64,000 nucleotides of DNA from contig CACZLZ010000006.1 of assembly GCA_902782145.1 (NCBI GenBank), positions 1 to 64,000 on the forward strand, given 5' to 3'. The DNA comes from an uncultured Aeromonadales bacterium. Lineage in GTDB: Bacteria; Pseudomonadota; Gammaproteobacteria; Enterobacterales; Succinivibrionaceae. This document shows, in pieces, positions 45,115 to 54,920 of the stretch. The position numbers and the translations under genes were made by a program. The notes below the pieces were generated by a model that did no database searches, was not told where the DNA came from, and worked only from the letters and a program-made list of their open reading frames with translations. The first letter of the stretch is position 1. Every line of letters begins with the position of its first letter.

Positions 45115-45909
45115 ATGGCCAAGACAACATTATCCACCCTGAGGGAATACAAGAAGGACGGGCGCCGTTTCGGCACCATCACCGCCTATGACGCTGCCTT
45201 TGCGCGCCTGTTTGACGAGTGCGGGGTGCCGGCTCTCCTGGTGGGTGACTCCCTGGGCATGGTGATGCAGGGCCGGGAGAGCACCCTGGGGGTGACCATT
45301 GAGGATGTGGCTTACCATACATCCTGCGTCAGCCGGGCTGTGGCCAACAGTCTGATCCTGGCGGACATGCCCTTCATGACTTATGACACCCCGGAGAATG
45401 CCTGCCGCAATGCTGCGCTGCTGATGCGCGCCGGGGCCTCGGTGGTGAAGATCGAGGGCGGCAGCTGGCTGTGTCACACGGTGGAATGCCTGATCCGCTG
45501 CGGTGTTCCGGTGTGCGCCCATCTGGGCCTCACTCCCCAGTCGGTGAATGTGTTCGGTGGCTACAAGATCCAGGGCCGCAGCGCCGATCAGGCTCAGCAG
45601 TTGAAGGAGGATGCCCGGGCCCTCCAGGATGCCGGTGCCGGTCTGCTGGTGCTGGAGTGCGTGCCGGCGCCCCTGGCCCGGGAGATCACATCCTCCCTTG
45701 CGATCCCGGTGATCGGCATCGGTGCCGGATCCGGCACTGACGGTCAGATCCTGGTGATGCACGACGCCTTCGGCATCACCCCGGGACGCACCCCCCGCTT
45801 CGCCCGGAACTTCCTCTCCGAGGCCGGAGATCTCCGGGCGGCGGTGAAACTTTACCTGGATGAGGTGGCCAGCGGCGCTTTCCCCAGCGAGTCCCAGAGT
45901 TTCTTCTGA
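45115..45909 (+). CDS. panB: 3-methyl-2-oxobutanoate hydroxymethyltransferase
   Basis: 264 residues, normal length. First step of pantothenate synthesis: adds a hydroxymethyl from methylene-THF to ketoisovalerate, so it draws on the one-carbon pool made by GlyA. Motifs: [63 protein letters not shown] and the catalytic Glu region [11 protein letters not shown]. It starts after GGGAG and has its own promoter. Confidence 0.97.
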   Translation: MAKTTLSTLREYKKDGRRFGTITAYDAAFARLFDECGVPALLVGDSLGMVMQGRESTLGVTIEDVAYHTSCVSRAVANSLILADMPFMTYDTPENACRNAALLMRAGASVVKIEGGSWLCHTVECLIRCGVPVCAHLGLTPQSVNVFGGYKIQGRSADQAQQLKEDARALQDAGAGLLVLECVPAPLAREITSSLAIPVIGIGAGSGTDGQILVMHDAFGITPGRTPRFARNFLSEAGDLRAAVKLYLDEVASGAFPSESQSFF

Positions 45910-46394
45910 GAACCTCCCGGAGCCCACCGCTCATCTTATCCCCATTCAGATGATCTGCGCCGCTCCTGTCCGTTCTTTCCCGGGCAGTGCGGCCCTGTGC
46001 TTCAGATCCCAGGGCGGCTTAGGTGCTGCCGCCATCATCCATCCTGCCGTCAGCCACAGACGCCACGCCGCCCTGTTTCCCCGGAGCCGCCGGTGTCAGC
46101 AGACATCCCCGCCGCTGTCAGCACATAGCCCCGCCGTTGGTCTGAGGACTCATCCCTGCCGCCGCCGCCGCCGCAACATCAGCCCATTCCCCCAGTCCTC
46201 CAGGCAGGCATCTGCTTGGCCATTCCCGCAGTCCGGCAATCCGCTCGGCCATTCCAGATGCTCGGTCCCAGCTCTGCCATTTCCGGAAGAACGCACCGTC
46301 GGCACTGATCTCCTTTTCCGGATCATCCAGAGCATGACTCTTCCCGGGAGAGGAGCGGTATGCTGCCCGGGCGTTCATCTCCTGGGAGATGACA

Positions 46395-46455
46395 GGGAGC
46401 GGGCGGGGCAGGGCAGGGAAGGGTAGGGTAGGGTAGGGTAGGGTAGGGCAGGGCA
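46395..46455 (+). repeat. Telomere-like (GGGTA)5 array flanked by GGGCA units
   Basis: Five perfect GGGTA units at 46421-46445, with GGGCGGGGCA, GGGCA and GGGAA before and GGGCA GGGCA after. With at least ten G-runs and 2-base loops the plus strand should fold into G-quadruplexes. It is on the coding strand side of panC, about 180 bases before its start. Confidence 0.9.
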
Positions 46456-46583
46456 GGTATGTACCGGGAGACGGGCGGAGCCGGCTGGAGACTGCGGAGA
46501 GGGCGTGGCAGGGCGGGGCTGTCATGTCAGGTCATGCTCCTGGGAGTGCCGGGGCTTCCGGGTGAGCCCGGTCTCAGGTGAAG

Positions 46584-46592
46584 TGCTATAAT
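46584..46592 (+). promoter_or_regulatory. Extended -10 of the panC promoter
   Basis: TGCTATAAT, giving a start near 46599 and a 36-base leader with the ribosome binding site GGAGGAGGAG. Confidence 0.6.
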
Positions 46593-46634
46593 GCCCCCGT
46601 TGCATTTCAGTTGCGGAGGAGGAGAAACACCGCC

Positions 46635-47486
46635 ATGAGAACTGTGGAAACCATTGAGGAAGCCGTTGCGGCGGCAGCCGAGCTCCGGAAAAACGGTGCC
46701 ACCTTGGCACTGGTCCCTACCATGGGGAACCTGCATCAGGGGCATCTGACCCTGGTGCGTGAGGCCAGAAAGCTGGCAGATCACACTGCGGTGAGCATTT
46801 TCGTCAATCCCCTGCAGTTCAACAACCGGGAGGATCTGCGCACCTATCCCCGTACCCCGGAGGCTGATCTGGCCCTGCTGGAGGCTGAGGGTGCGGATCT
46901 GGTGTTCCTGCCCCGTCCGGAGATCATGTATCCCCAGGGACTGGAGTCCCACACCACGGTCTTTGTTCCCGGACTTTCCGACATGCTGGAGGGGGCTCTC
47001 CGGCCCGGTCATTTTAGGGGCGTCACCACTGTGGTGTGCAAGCTGTTCAACATCTTCCGTCCCGACTGCGCCATGTTCGGTCTGAAGGACTTCCAGCAGG
47101 TGGCGGTGCTGAAGAAGATGGTCCGGGACATGTGCTTGGGCGTGCGCATTGTGGAGGTCCCCATTGTCCGGGATGAGGGCGGACTGGCCCTTTCCTCCAG
47201 AAACGGCCTGCTCTCTGAGGAGGAGAAGATCCGTGCCCGGAAGATCAGCCAGCGCATGTTCGCCGTCAGGGATGCGATCCTGGCCGGCCGCCGGGACTAT
47301 GACGCATTGGCTGCGGAGGCCGCTGCTGATCTGAACCAAGTGGAGGGCTTTGCCACGGACTCGGTGGACATTGTGAATGCTGACACTCTGGAAAAGGCTG
47401 CCCCTGATACCAGGCGTGTTGCCGTGCTCATGGCAGTGAAGGTTGGACCCACCCGTCTTATTGACAGCGTTGCCTTTGATCTGTGA
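46635..47486 (+). CDS. panC: Pantothenate synthetase
   Basis: 283 residues from the ATG at 46635, the same length as E. coli PanC; the upstream in-frame GTG lies in the promoter. It joins pantoate and beta-alanine with ATP. The ATP motif is PTMGNLHQGHLTLV, then VSIFVNPLQFNNREDLRTYPRT, HFRGVTTVVCKLFNI, FGLKDFQQVAVL and ALSSRNGLLSEEE. It is separated from panD by a tandem repeat array instead of abutting it. Confidence 0.97.
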   Translation: MRTVETIEEAVAAAAELRKNGATLALVPTMGNLHQGHLTLVREARKLADHTAVSIFVNPLQFNNREDLRTYPRTPEADLALLEAEGADLVFLPRPEIMYPQGLESHTTVFVPGLSDMLEGALRPGHFRGVTTVVCKLFNIFRPDCAMFGLKDFQQVAVLKKMVRDMCLGVRIVEVPIVRDEGGLALSSRNGLLSEEEKIRARKISQRMFAVRDAILAGRRDYDALAAEAAADLNQVEGFATDSVDIVNADTLEKAAPDTRRVAVLMAVKVGPTRLIDSVAFDL

Positions 47487-47494
47487 TTGGTGGC

Positions 47495-48222
47495 GTTTCT
47501 GAGTCCGGAGCCTCTCTGATGCCTCACAAAGCCTTGCGGGAACAGGCTTTCCGGGGGGGGCAGAGCCGTCAATTTAGCGGGTGCGAATTTGGCAGCAGCG
47601 GCAGTGCGTGGGGGATCCTCCCGTTTCTGATTTCGGAGCCTCTCTGATGCCTCACAAAGCCTTGTGGGAACAGGCTTTCCGGGGTGTCAGAGCCGTCAAA
47701 TTAGCGGGTGCGAATTTGGCAACAGCGGCAGTGCGTTGGGGCTCCTCCCGTTTCTGATTTCGGGGCCTCTCTGATGTCTCACAAAGCCTTGTGGGAACAG
47801 GCTTTCCTGGGGTTCAGAGCCGTCAATTTAGCGGGTGCGAATTTGGCAGCAGCGGCAGTGCGTGGAGGCTCCTACCGTTTCTGACTTCGGAGCCTCTCTG
47901 ATGCTTCACAAAGCCTTGTGGGAACACCCTTTTCGGGGCGCCAGAGCCGTCAAATTAGCGGGTGCGAATTTGGCAGCAGCGGCAGGGCGTGGGGGATCCT
48001 CCCGTTTCTGACTACGGAACTTCTCTGATGCCGCACAAAGCCTTGCAGGAACAGGCTTTCCTGGGGTTCAGAGCCGTCAAATTAGCGGGTGCGAATTTTG
48101 CAGTAACGGCAGGGCGGGGGCTCCACCCGTTTCTGACTTCGGAGCCTCTCTGATGCCTCACAAAGCCTTGTGGGAACAGGCTTTCCGTGGTTCAGAGCCG
48201 TCAAATTAGCGGGTGCGAATTT
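47495..48222 (+). repeat. Tandem array of ~127-bp units (about 5.7 copies) with two internal inverted repeats
   Basis: Units start at GTTTCTGA at 47495, 47623, 47750, 47877, 48004 and 48129, so the spacing is 128, 127, 127, 127 and 125 bases; the last copy is cut at about base 94. Each has a first hairpin AAAGCCT-N9-AGGCTTT, enclosed by CTCTGA...TCAGAG, and a second CAAATT-N10-AATTTG around the invariant AGCGGGTGCG. Copies differ by substitutions and small indels. The period is not a multiple of three and stops occur, so it is non-coding. There are no unique spacers, so it is not CRISPR. Function unknown. Confidence 0.95.
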
Positions 48223-48456
48223 CTGGTGCCCTGGCCTGAGTGCCCGCTTGGCAGCTCCCCCAATGCCGCCGGTTTGGCGTCCCTGGCCTGTGGCTTCATG
48301 TCTCCCGGCCTTCAACTCCCCGTAAGCCATTCTTCAGGTCCCTTCCTTTCTTTCCACGGCCTTCCATGCTTTATGCTGCTGGCCTGACCGGAGATCCGAT
48401 CAGCGGTCACAGGGGGCTTTTTGCTGATTTTTATGTGATCAGTTTTTTTGAAAATT

Positions 48457-48465
48457 TGCTAGAAT
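48457..48465 (+). promoter_or_regulatory. Extended -10 of the panD promoter
   Basis: TGCTAGAAT in an AT-rich patch, predicted start near 48472, before a terminator-like hairpin and the panD ATG. Confidence 0.5.
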
Positions 48466-48487
48466 AGATCACAGTTTTTTGGCAGTC

Positions 48488-48510
48488 AGGACGGTTTCCC
48501 GTCCTTTTTT
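48488..48510 (+). terminator. Terminator-like hairpin in the panD leader
   Basis: AGGACGG/CCGTCCT stem (48488-48494 with 48499-48505), short loop, then T5. It lies between the panD -10 and the panD ribosome binding site, so it would either end an upstream transcript or attenuate panD. Confidence 0.6.
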
Positions 48511-48536
48511 CCGGTTGCAGATGCAGGGAGCATGGA

Positions 48537-48917
48537 ATGCAGAGAACAATGCTTTTGGGGAAGTTGCACAAGGCCCGTGTGACTCATGCCGTGCTGAACT
48601 ATGAGGGATCATGCAGCATTGATCTTGATCTGCTGGATGCCTCCGGCATCCTGGAGAATGAGCAGATTGACATCTACAACGTGGACACCGGCGCCAGGTT
48701 CCATACCTATGCCATTGCCGGGGAGCGGGGATCCGGCATGATCTCCCTGAATGGCGCCGCTGCCCGGATGGCTGCCGTGGGGGACACGGTGATCATTGCC
48801 GCTTACGGGATCTTCTCTGATGAGGAGGCTCGGCACCATCATCCCCGTCTGGTGTATCTCAATGAGAAGAACCAGATCGTGCGCATTGGCAAGGCCATTC
48901 CGGTGCAGATGATCTGA
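48537..48917 (+). CDS. panD: Aspartate 1-decarboxylase (pyruvoyl enzyme)
   Basis: 126 residues, normal length. It makes beta-alanine for PanC. The proenzyme cleaves itself between Gly24 and Ser25 in [11 protein letters not shown]; the new Ser becomes the pyruvoyl cofactor. Tyr58-type residue in [13 protein letters not shown], and [13 protein letters not shown] [12 protein letters not shown] are kept. GGAG precedes the ATG. The next gene, pth, starts 1 base after its stop, so panD and pth are probably read together. Confidence 0.97.
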   Translation: MQRTMLLGKLHKARVTHAVLNYEGSCSIDLDLLDASGILENEQIDIYNVDTGARFHTYAIAGERGSGMISLNGAAARMAAVGDTVIIAAYGIFSDEEARHHHPRLVYLNEKNQIVRIGKAIPVQMI

Positions 48918-48918
48918 C

Positions 48919-49503
48919 ATGCCTATCAGACTTGTGGCCGGCCTGGGCAACCCAGGGGCCGAATATGAGCATACCCGGCACAACACCGGTGCCGATCTGG
49001 TCACCGCGGCGGCAGATCGTCTCGGGATCCGCCTCCAGCCCTCCTCCCGCTTTCTGGGTCTTGCCGGCAGCGCCTCAGTTGCCGGATCCCAGCTGCATCT
49101 CCTGCTTCCCACCACCTATATGAACCTCAGCGGCCGCTCAGTGGCTGCCCTGGCAGGCTTTTACAAGATCCCTCCGGAGGAGATCCTGGTGGTGCATGAC
49201 GAACTGGATCTGGAGCCGGGACAGGTGCGGCTGAAACTGGGGGGCGGTCATGCCGGTCACAACGGTCTCAAGAGCATCATTTCCTGTCTGGGCAACTGCC
49301 CGGGCTTTTACCGGCTGCGCCTGGGGATCGGCAAGCCCTCGGATCGCTCCCTGATGATCGGCTATGTCCTGGGGCGGCCCACACCGTCCGATCGTGAGCT
49401 GATTGCCGATGCCACCCGGGACGCCCTGGACTGCCTGGAGGCGGTGCTGGCCGATCCCCAGAAGGCCATGAACCGGATCAACTCACCCCGCACCCGGGAC
49501 TGA
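48919..49503 (+). CDS. pth: Peptidyl-tRNA hydrolase
   Basis: 194 residues. It frees tRNA from peptidyl-tRNA that dropped off ribosomes. The catalytic His is in the GLGNPGAEYEHTRHNTG motif (about residue 21), with Asn in TYMNLSG, Asp in VHDELDL and Asn in GGHAGHNGLKSI. ychF follows after 156 bases, the usual pth-ychF neighbourhood. Confidence 0.97.
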   Translation: MPIRLVAGLGNPGAEYEHTRHNTGADLVTAAADRLGIRLQPSSRFLGLAGSASVAGSQLHLLLPTTYMNLSGRSVAALAGFYKIPPEEILVVHDELDLEPGQVRLKLGGGHAGHNGLKSIISCLGNCPGFYRLRLGIGKPSDRSLMIGYVLGRPTPSDRELIADATRDALDCLEAVLADPQKAMNRINSPRTRD

Positions 49504-49659
49504 ACGCCTGGGGCGGGATCCTCATCTGTGCCCTGCCGGGCTGGGGATCGCCGTTTTCCGCCCGGCGCTGGGGCGCCACCGGTTCCCGGTCTCCGGAAAC
49601 AACCGGAACTCTTGTAAACAAACGACAACTGATAAATAACTGACTTAAAGGAGAGGCAA

Positions 49660-50751
49660 GTGGGTTTCAACTGCGGTATTGTCGGTCTTCCCAATGTGGG
49701 CAAGTCCACACTGTTCAACGCCCTGACCAGGGCCGGCATCGAGGCTGCGAATTTTCCCTTCTGCACCATTGAGCCCAACACCGGTGTGGTGCCGGTGCCG
49801 GATCCTCGGCTGGATGTGCTGGCCGGGATTGATCACCCTCAGAAGATCGTCCCCGCTGCCATGGAGTTTGTTGACATTGCCGGTCTGGTGAAAGGCGCCT
49901 CCAAGGGTGAGGGCCTGGGCAACCAGTTCCTGTCCAATATCCGGGAGACTGATGCCATCGCCCATGTGGTGCGCTGTTTTGATGACGACAACATTGTCCA
50001 TGTCAGTGGGCGCATTGATCCCGTCGGAGACATTGAGACCATCAACACTGAACTGGCCCTGGCAGATCTGGACACCTGCGAGAAGGCACTGTCCCGGGTG
50101 AGCCGCCGGGCCAAGAGCGGTGACAAGGCGGCGGTGACGGAGACCCGGGTGCTGGAGAAGTGCCAGGCGGTGCTGTCCGAAGCCCGGATGCTGCGGAGCC
50201 TGGTCCTGGAGCCCGAGGAGAAGGAGGCCATCAGAAGCATCTCCTTCCTGACCCTGAAGCCCACCATGTACATTGCCAATGTGGCTGAGGACGGCCTGGG
50301 TGGCAACGCCTACCTTGATGCGGTGAACGCTATTGCCAGCCAGGAGGGCTCGGTGGTGGTGCCGGTGTGCGCCGGCATTGAGGCGGAGCTGGCTGAGATG
50401 GATGAGGCTGATCGGGGCGACTTCATGCGGGATCTGGGGATCGAGGAGCCGGGACTCAACCGGGTGATCCGGGCCGGCTACCGTCTGCTGAACCTGCACA
50501 CCTTCTTCACCGGCGGACCCAAGGAGGTCCGGGCCTGGACCATTCCCGTGGGCGCCACGGCACCCAAGGCCGCCGGCAAGATCCACACCGATTTTGAGAA
50601 GGGCTTCATCCGGGCCCAGACCATCTCCTATGAGGACTATGTCCGCTACAACGGTGAGACCGGAGCCAGGGAGGCCGGGAAGATGCGCTCTGAGGGCAAG
50701 GATTATGTGGTCCAGGACGGTGACGTGATGAACTTCCTGTTCAACGTCTGA
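49660..50751 (+). CDS. ychF: Ribosome-binding ATPase YchF (Obg family)
   Basis: 363 residues starting with GTG, preceded by AAGGAGAGG. The P-loop is [11 protein letters not shown], switch [19 protein letters not shown], and the specificity motif NVAED replaces NKxD, which gives ATP preference in this family. A coiled coil (about 125-190) and a C-terminal TGS domain (about 280-363, [22 protein letters not shown]) complete it. Nearly identical in layout to E. coli YchF. Confidence 0.97.
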   Translation: MGFNCGIVGLPNVGKSTLFNALTRAGIEAANFPFCTIEPNTGVVPVPDPRLDVLAGIDHPQKIVPAAMEFVDIAGLVKGASKGEGLGNQFLSNIRETDAIAHVVRCFDDDNIVHVSGRIDPVGDIETINTELALADLDTCEKALSRVSRRAKSGDKAAVTETRVLEKCQAVLSEARMLRSLVLEPEEKEAIRSISFLTLKPTMYIANVAEDGLGGNAYLDAVNAIASQEGSVVVPVCAGIEAELAEMDEADRGDFMRDLGIEEPGLNRVIRAGYRLLNLHTFFTGGPKEVRAWTIPVGATAPKAAGKIHTDFEKGFIRAQTISYEDYVRYNGETGAREAGKMRSEGKDYVVQDGDVMNFLFNV

Positions 50752-51340
50752 CATCCCGCCGCTTCCGGTGGAGGGCAGATTTTGCTCCCACGTCGGTAGG
50801 AACTCCCCCATCTGTTCTTGCGGCAACAATCCCAGGCCCCGGCAGGCAGCCCCTTCCGGGGCTTTCCGATCTCTGATCTCTGGTGGCCACTGAAAGTGGA
50901 TGATGTTGTCAGAGATACATTTTCTGCTCCGGATCCGTCTGCGCTCTGTCGCCTGTGGCGCAGGAAACTCCCCGGCAAAACTTTCAAGTTATCTTATCTT
51001 CACGGGTATGTTGATAACTCATTTTCTGCCCACAAGTGCCGGTGGGAACAGGATCTGTCCGCAGAATGGCGATGCAGATATTCCGGAAAAAAGTCCTGAT
51101 CCGGGGTTTTGGGGAATATTCCGGAGAAAATATTGTGCCGGCCATCCAACTGTCACATCCACTTCAGGCACTGTCTGTCCAGTGTTAAATCCCTTTCTCC
51201 TGCATCCTTAAGATTGGCCGTTCCGGATCCAAAGAACTTATGTTCACCATCTCCCGGAAACCTGATCTTGATAGTAACACCAAGATTGGTCTGGTTGCTC
51301 TGTAGGGACGGAGACAGGGGCTGAACTTCCTTCAACTCTC
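50752..51340. other. Intergenic region after ychF
   Basis: Lower GC than the surrounding genes, short open frames in several directions but none with a good start or recognisable protein. It is probably degenerate accessory DNA continuous with the restriction-enzyme remnant that follows. Confidence 0.4.
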
Positions 51341-52192
51341 TCACTCACCCTGATCCAGGGGATGGATCTCGAGTTTCGGCAGTGACCTGACGGTTTCCAC
51401 GGTTCTGAGACTCACGATGATGATCTTCAGGAAGAGGGCGAGGGGGTAGCGTTCATTGTGATGCTCCTTTCCCCAGAGGTTGAAGTCGTTGACGATCCCG
51501 GACTTCTTGTCCTCTGACACACATGCTCTCTCCACGATCCAGTCCAGGGCAGACTTCTTGTTCACCACATACTCCTGGGCCTCCAGGGGAATGCCGGTGA
51601 TGGTGATGTCGCTGTTGTAGATCAGGGTGGTCTTGTCTTTGGCGGCGTTGCCAGTCTTGCCCGGGATCTTGCCCCACTTCATCTGCTGGACCGTGTAGTT
51701 GCCCCTGTCCTCACCCTTGATGGTGACTCCGGGATATTCCTCCTAATCTTCATAGTGTACATGCAGATCAGCAAGGGTGCGTCCTGCACTGACGAAGGAC
51801 ATGAACTGCCCGAAGGCTGCTACCCTGGGAATGCGGGGGAGTTCCTTCATGAGGTTGTTAGCGTATCTGGTGCGGTATTCCGGTGAGTGGAGGATGCCGT
51901 AGATGTAGTGGAAGATGTCGTCTTTGGTGATGGCAGTGCCTTCTGCGTCGTAGGGCTCCTGGAAGTGAGCGAGGGCAGCCTCCTGCTGTGCAGGCGCCGC
52001 GCAGTCCGATCCCAGTTCCAAGCTCATACTCCGGCTCCAGTCAGGCTGGATTGGCTTTTCTGCCGGATGTGCGGGCAGGAGGATGCTGGCAGCACTCCTG
52101 CGGTTTGTGACCCTGATCATATAAAGGACATTCTGTGGCGGAGAGACGGCTGTTTTGCGGTGGATGGCTTCATACGGATACGCAGAAGGCAA
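51341..52192 (-). pseudogene. 3' remnant of a type ISP restriction-modification / helicase gene, with an in-frame stop
   Basis: Two fragments in the same frame on the minus strand, split by one TAG at 51743-51745. The upstream fragment contains DDIFHYIYGILHSPEYRTRY, LPRIPRV and AGRTLADLHVHYE; the downstream one has TTLIYNSDITITGIPLEA, EYVVNKKSALDWIVER and DKKSGIVNDFNLWG and ends RSLPKLEIHPLD. This is the C-terminal target-recognition part of type ISP (LlaGI-like) single-chain enzymes or the related predicted helicases. The nuclease, helicase and methyltransferase parts (well over 1000 residues) are absent; beyond about 52 kb the next gene is on the other strand. The first 50 residues of the upstream fragment are not recognised. 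Confidence 0.85.
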
Positions 52193-52370
52193 TATGTGTT
52201 TGGGTTCAAAGATCTGCTGATCAGATCTGCCTGCCGGATAGACAGGTCAGGGTAACAAAGGTAAAGTCTCTGTCCAGTGTTGTTCTGTGTCGTGGGAAAT
52301 CAGAAAGTGTCTCCCCCCCCCCGGAACGACATTATATGACGTTACTCTTTAGATCAAAGCAGGTTATTTT

Positions 52371-54890
52371 ATGAAAAGCAATCTCAGATATACTGCCCTA
52401 GCGTCGGCAGTTGCCTTTGCGCTGGCCGTGTCCGGATGCGGCCATCACCACCACCATAACGACGGGGATGACAATGCAGCAGTTGAAGTGGAAATGGAAG
52501 GCCAGGTTATTGACGGCTACCTTGTCCAGGCCCGGGTCTGTGCGGATCTGAACCGGAACTTCAAGTGCGATGATGATGAGCCCTTTGGCACCACCGGTGA
52601 CAAGGACGGCAAGTTCTCCATCAAGTCCAAGGTGAAGGATGCCCTGCTGGAGAACACTCCCTATGAGTGCCTCATTGACGGCAGCTGCACATCTCCCCTG
52701 GCTTTCCGTATCCTGGCCATGTCCACCAGTGACACCAAGAACATCACCCTGGGCAAGGATTCAGCCCTGACCACCCCGGTTCTGCTCTCCACACTGGTGT
52801 TTGTCAGCCACGAGAAGCCTGATGACTGCGCATCAGCCTCCTGTGTGCGCTCCTCCAGCCGGGTGACTCCTTTCACCACCCTCACTGACATGTCCCTGGG
52901 CTCCAAGACCGGAGGCACCGATATCTATGCTGTGACTGAGGAGGACTTTGAGGACAGTTTCGAGCAGGTGGCCGATTCCTTGGGAGTCGATCCCGAGGTG
53001 GCCAAGAGCGACTACAATGACACCTCCAAGGTCACCGACGAGACCAAGAAGGCGCTGATTGCCGGCGAGGTCACCGTCCGTGCCGGTCTCATCCCCCAGA
53101 ACGCCGAAGAAGCCCAGGAGCGTCAGGCTGCCGAAATGACGGTGGAGGATGTGGTCAGCACCACTGAGACCCTGAAGGAGGATGTGCAGACCATCGCCGA
53201 CAACACCTCCACCGACGATCTGTCAGGTATTGCCGATGCCCTGGACAGTTACACCGACGATTCCCTGAAGTCCATTGTCAAGCTGGCCGGCCATGACTCC
53301 GACGAGTTCAAGTGCGGCGTCACCAAGCGCAAGAATGTCTACTGCTGGGGTGCCAACTCCAGTGGCAACCTGGGTGATCCGGCGGTGTTCCCCAAGGACA
53401 AGGACGGGAACCCGGTGGAGAACGGCTATGCTGTGGTGGACAATTTCAGTGCCACCCCGGTGGCGGTGAAGGTGTCTGAGGACACCCTGCTGTCCAATGT
53501 GAAGTCCATTGACGCCGGCAACGGCCATGTGTGCGCCGTGACTTATGATGGCTTTGTGTACTGCTGGGGTGCCAACTACTACGGCCAGGCCGGCACCGGC
53601 TCCATCAGCAAGGACACCAGCCGGGTGTTCTATGCCCAGAAGGTGGTCAAGGGTGATCAGGATGTGAAGGGCGATTACCTGAAGAACATTGACAGCGTCA
53701 CCCTGGCCCACAATGCCTCCTGCGCCATCACCAAGTCCGGCGAGGTCTACTGCTGGGGCGAGAACACCGTCATGCAGCTGGGCGCCGCCCATCCGGACAA
53801 GGAGATCAAGACCGCAGTCGGTGAGAAGTCCCTGGAGGGCATCGATATCGGCGATTTCCTCAAGGCAATCCCTTATCCGGTGAAGGTTGAGTTCCCAGCC
53901 ACCGTGGCCAGAGTGAATGAACTGACGGCGGGACTCTGGACCTACTGCGCTCTGGTGGAGAATGTGGACACCACTGATCGGCACAATGTGTTCTGCTGGG
54001 GTGATGACACCCGGGGTGTTGTCTCACGGAACTGGATGCAGTATCAGAAGGAGTTCCTGGAGAAGTATGCCGGCACCCTTAGGTTCGAGGATCAGTCCGA
54101 TCTTGCCGATCCTGAAGGAAACCAGCCCTGGAGATGGCATATTTACGACCAGGGCCTGGAGTGGCACCCCCTGTTCGGCGCCCCGGTGACCGCCCTCAGG
54201 ACACTGTACAAAGATGGGGAAGAATTTGAACTGAATGATGTGGTGCGACTCGGGATCACCGGCTTTGACAGTTCCCTGTATCTGGAGCGGAAGGACGAAA
54301 AGGATCCTCAGTGCTACACGGGATCCCCCTGCATCTGGGGCCTTTACAACGATGCTCCCAGGGCTGACGCCTTCTGGACAGCGGCGGTTCCTGCAACCCT
54401 CGACAACAAGAAGGTTGCTAGACTGGATATGAATCCCGAGGGTAAGGTGTCCTACGTTCTCACCGAAGGCGGCCAGCTTTACGGTCTGGCTGACAGCGAG
54501 GGCAATGTCTACGGGATCTATGGCATCGGTGACACTGCAGAGGACTTTGTGTTCTCCACCTGGCTGGAAGATGAGGAACTTGACGGCAACTGGAGACCAT
54601 ATCTCTTTGTCCAGCCGGCTCTCAAGAACGTCATTGATGTCTCGGTGGGCAAGAGATCTGTCTGCGCCACGGTGAAGTCCCCTGACAGCACAACCGGCAC
54701 CGGAACCGATCTCTACTGCTGGGGTTCCAGCACTTTCGGCCAGATGGCCTTTGACAACGGTGACGGCGGCTTCAGTTACACCGACACTGCTAAGCAGTGG
54801 ACCGGCTATTCCGCAGTCAACAAGTTCTTTGACAAGGCAACCCGCATGGAGAAGAAGCCCCGGAAGGTTGATCTTACCAGTGCGAAGTAA
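52371..54890 (+). CDS. Large surface lipoprotein with RCC1-like repeats and a His5 cluster
   Basis: 839 residues. Lipoprotein signal with VSGC (Cys23), Gly at +2 (outer membrane), immediately followed by five histidines (25-29) and an Asp-rich run. Next a beta-sandwich-like segment (about 35-85, VIDGYLVQARVCADLNRNFKCDDDE) that resembles Ca-binding/Cna-B-type domains, a helical part (about 190-305), then blades of an RCC1-like propeller marked by YCWG or FCWG near residues 324, 397, 459, 540 and 781. A region of about 200 residues is inserted before the last blade. Such proteins often bind partners at the cell surface; the target is unknown. AT-rich upstream, AGGTTATTTT before the ATG. It ends in a clear terminator. 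Confidence 0.85.
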   Translation: MKSNLRYTALASAVAFALAVSGCGHHHHHNDGDDNAAVEVEMEGQVIDGYLVQARVCADLNRNFKCDDDEPFGTTGDKDGKFSIKSKVKDALLENTPYECLIDGSCTSPLAFRILAMSTSDTKNITLGKDSALTTPVLLSTLVFVSHEKPDDCASASCVRSSSRVTPFTTLTDMSLGSKTGGTDIYAVTEEDFEDSFEQVADSLGVDPEVAKSDYNDTSKVTDETKKALIAGEVTVRAGLIPQNAEEAQERQAAEMTVEDVVSTTETLKEDVQTIADNTSTDDLSGIADALDSYTDDSLKSIVKLAGHDSDEFKCGVTKRKNVYCWGANSSGNLGDPAVFPKDKDGNPVENGYAVVDNFSATPVAVKVSEDTLLSNVKSIDAGNGHVCAVTYDGFVYCWGANYYGQAGTGSISKDTSRVFYAQKVVKGDQDVKGDYLKNIDSVTLAHNASCAITKSGEVYCWGENTVMQLGAAHPDKEIKTAVGEKSLEGIDIGDFLKAIPYPVKVEFPATVARVNELTAGLWTYCALVENVDTTDRHNVFCWGDDTRGVVSRNWMQYQKEFLEKYAGTLRFEDQSDLADPEGNQPWRWHIYDQGLEWHPLFGAPVTALRTLYKDGEEFELNDVVRLGITGFDSSLYLERKDEKDPQCYTGSPCIWGLYNDAPRADAFWTAAVPATLDNKKVARLDMNPEGKVSYVLTEGGQLYGLADSEGNVYGIYGIGDTAEDFVFSTWLEDEELDGNWRPYLFVQPALKNVIDVSVGKRSVCATVKSPDSTTGTGTDLYCWGSSTFGQMAFDNGDGGFSYTDTAKQWTGYSAVNKFFDKATRMEKKPRKVDLTSAK

Positions 54891-54920
54891 CGTCTGACTG
54901 CGGTCTGAACATGAGAATGA

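Larger units (their letters stand above)
45910..46634. other. Long spacer between panB and panC
   Basis: 725 bases without a supported gene, although panB and panC usually abut. It contains C-rich stretches, a G-run array (46395-46455) and the panC promoter (46584-46592). Confidence 0.5.
47487..48536. other. 1.05-kb spacer between panC and panD
   Basis: Almost filled by the ~127-bp tandem array (47495-48222). After it come about 230 bases without a gene, then the panD promoter and a terminator-like hairpin. Confidence 0.7.

Noticed and set aside
47495..48222. CRISPR array in the panC-panD spacer
   Set aside because: The units are contiguous 127-bp repeats without unique spacers, and no cas gene is present.
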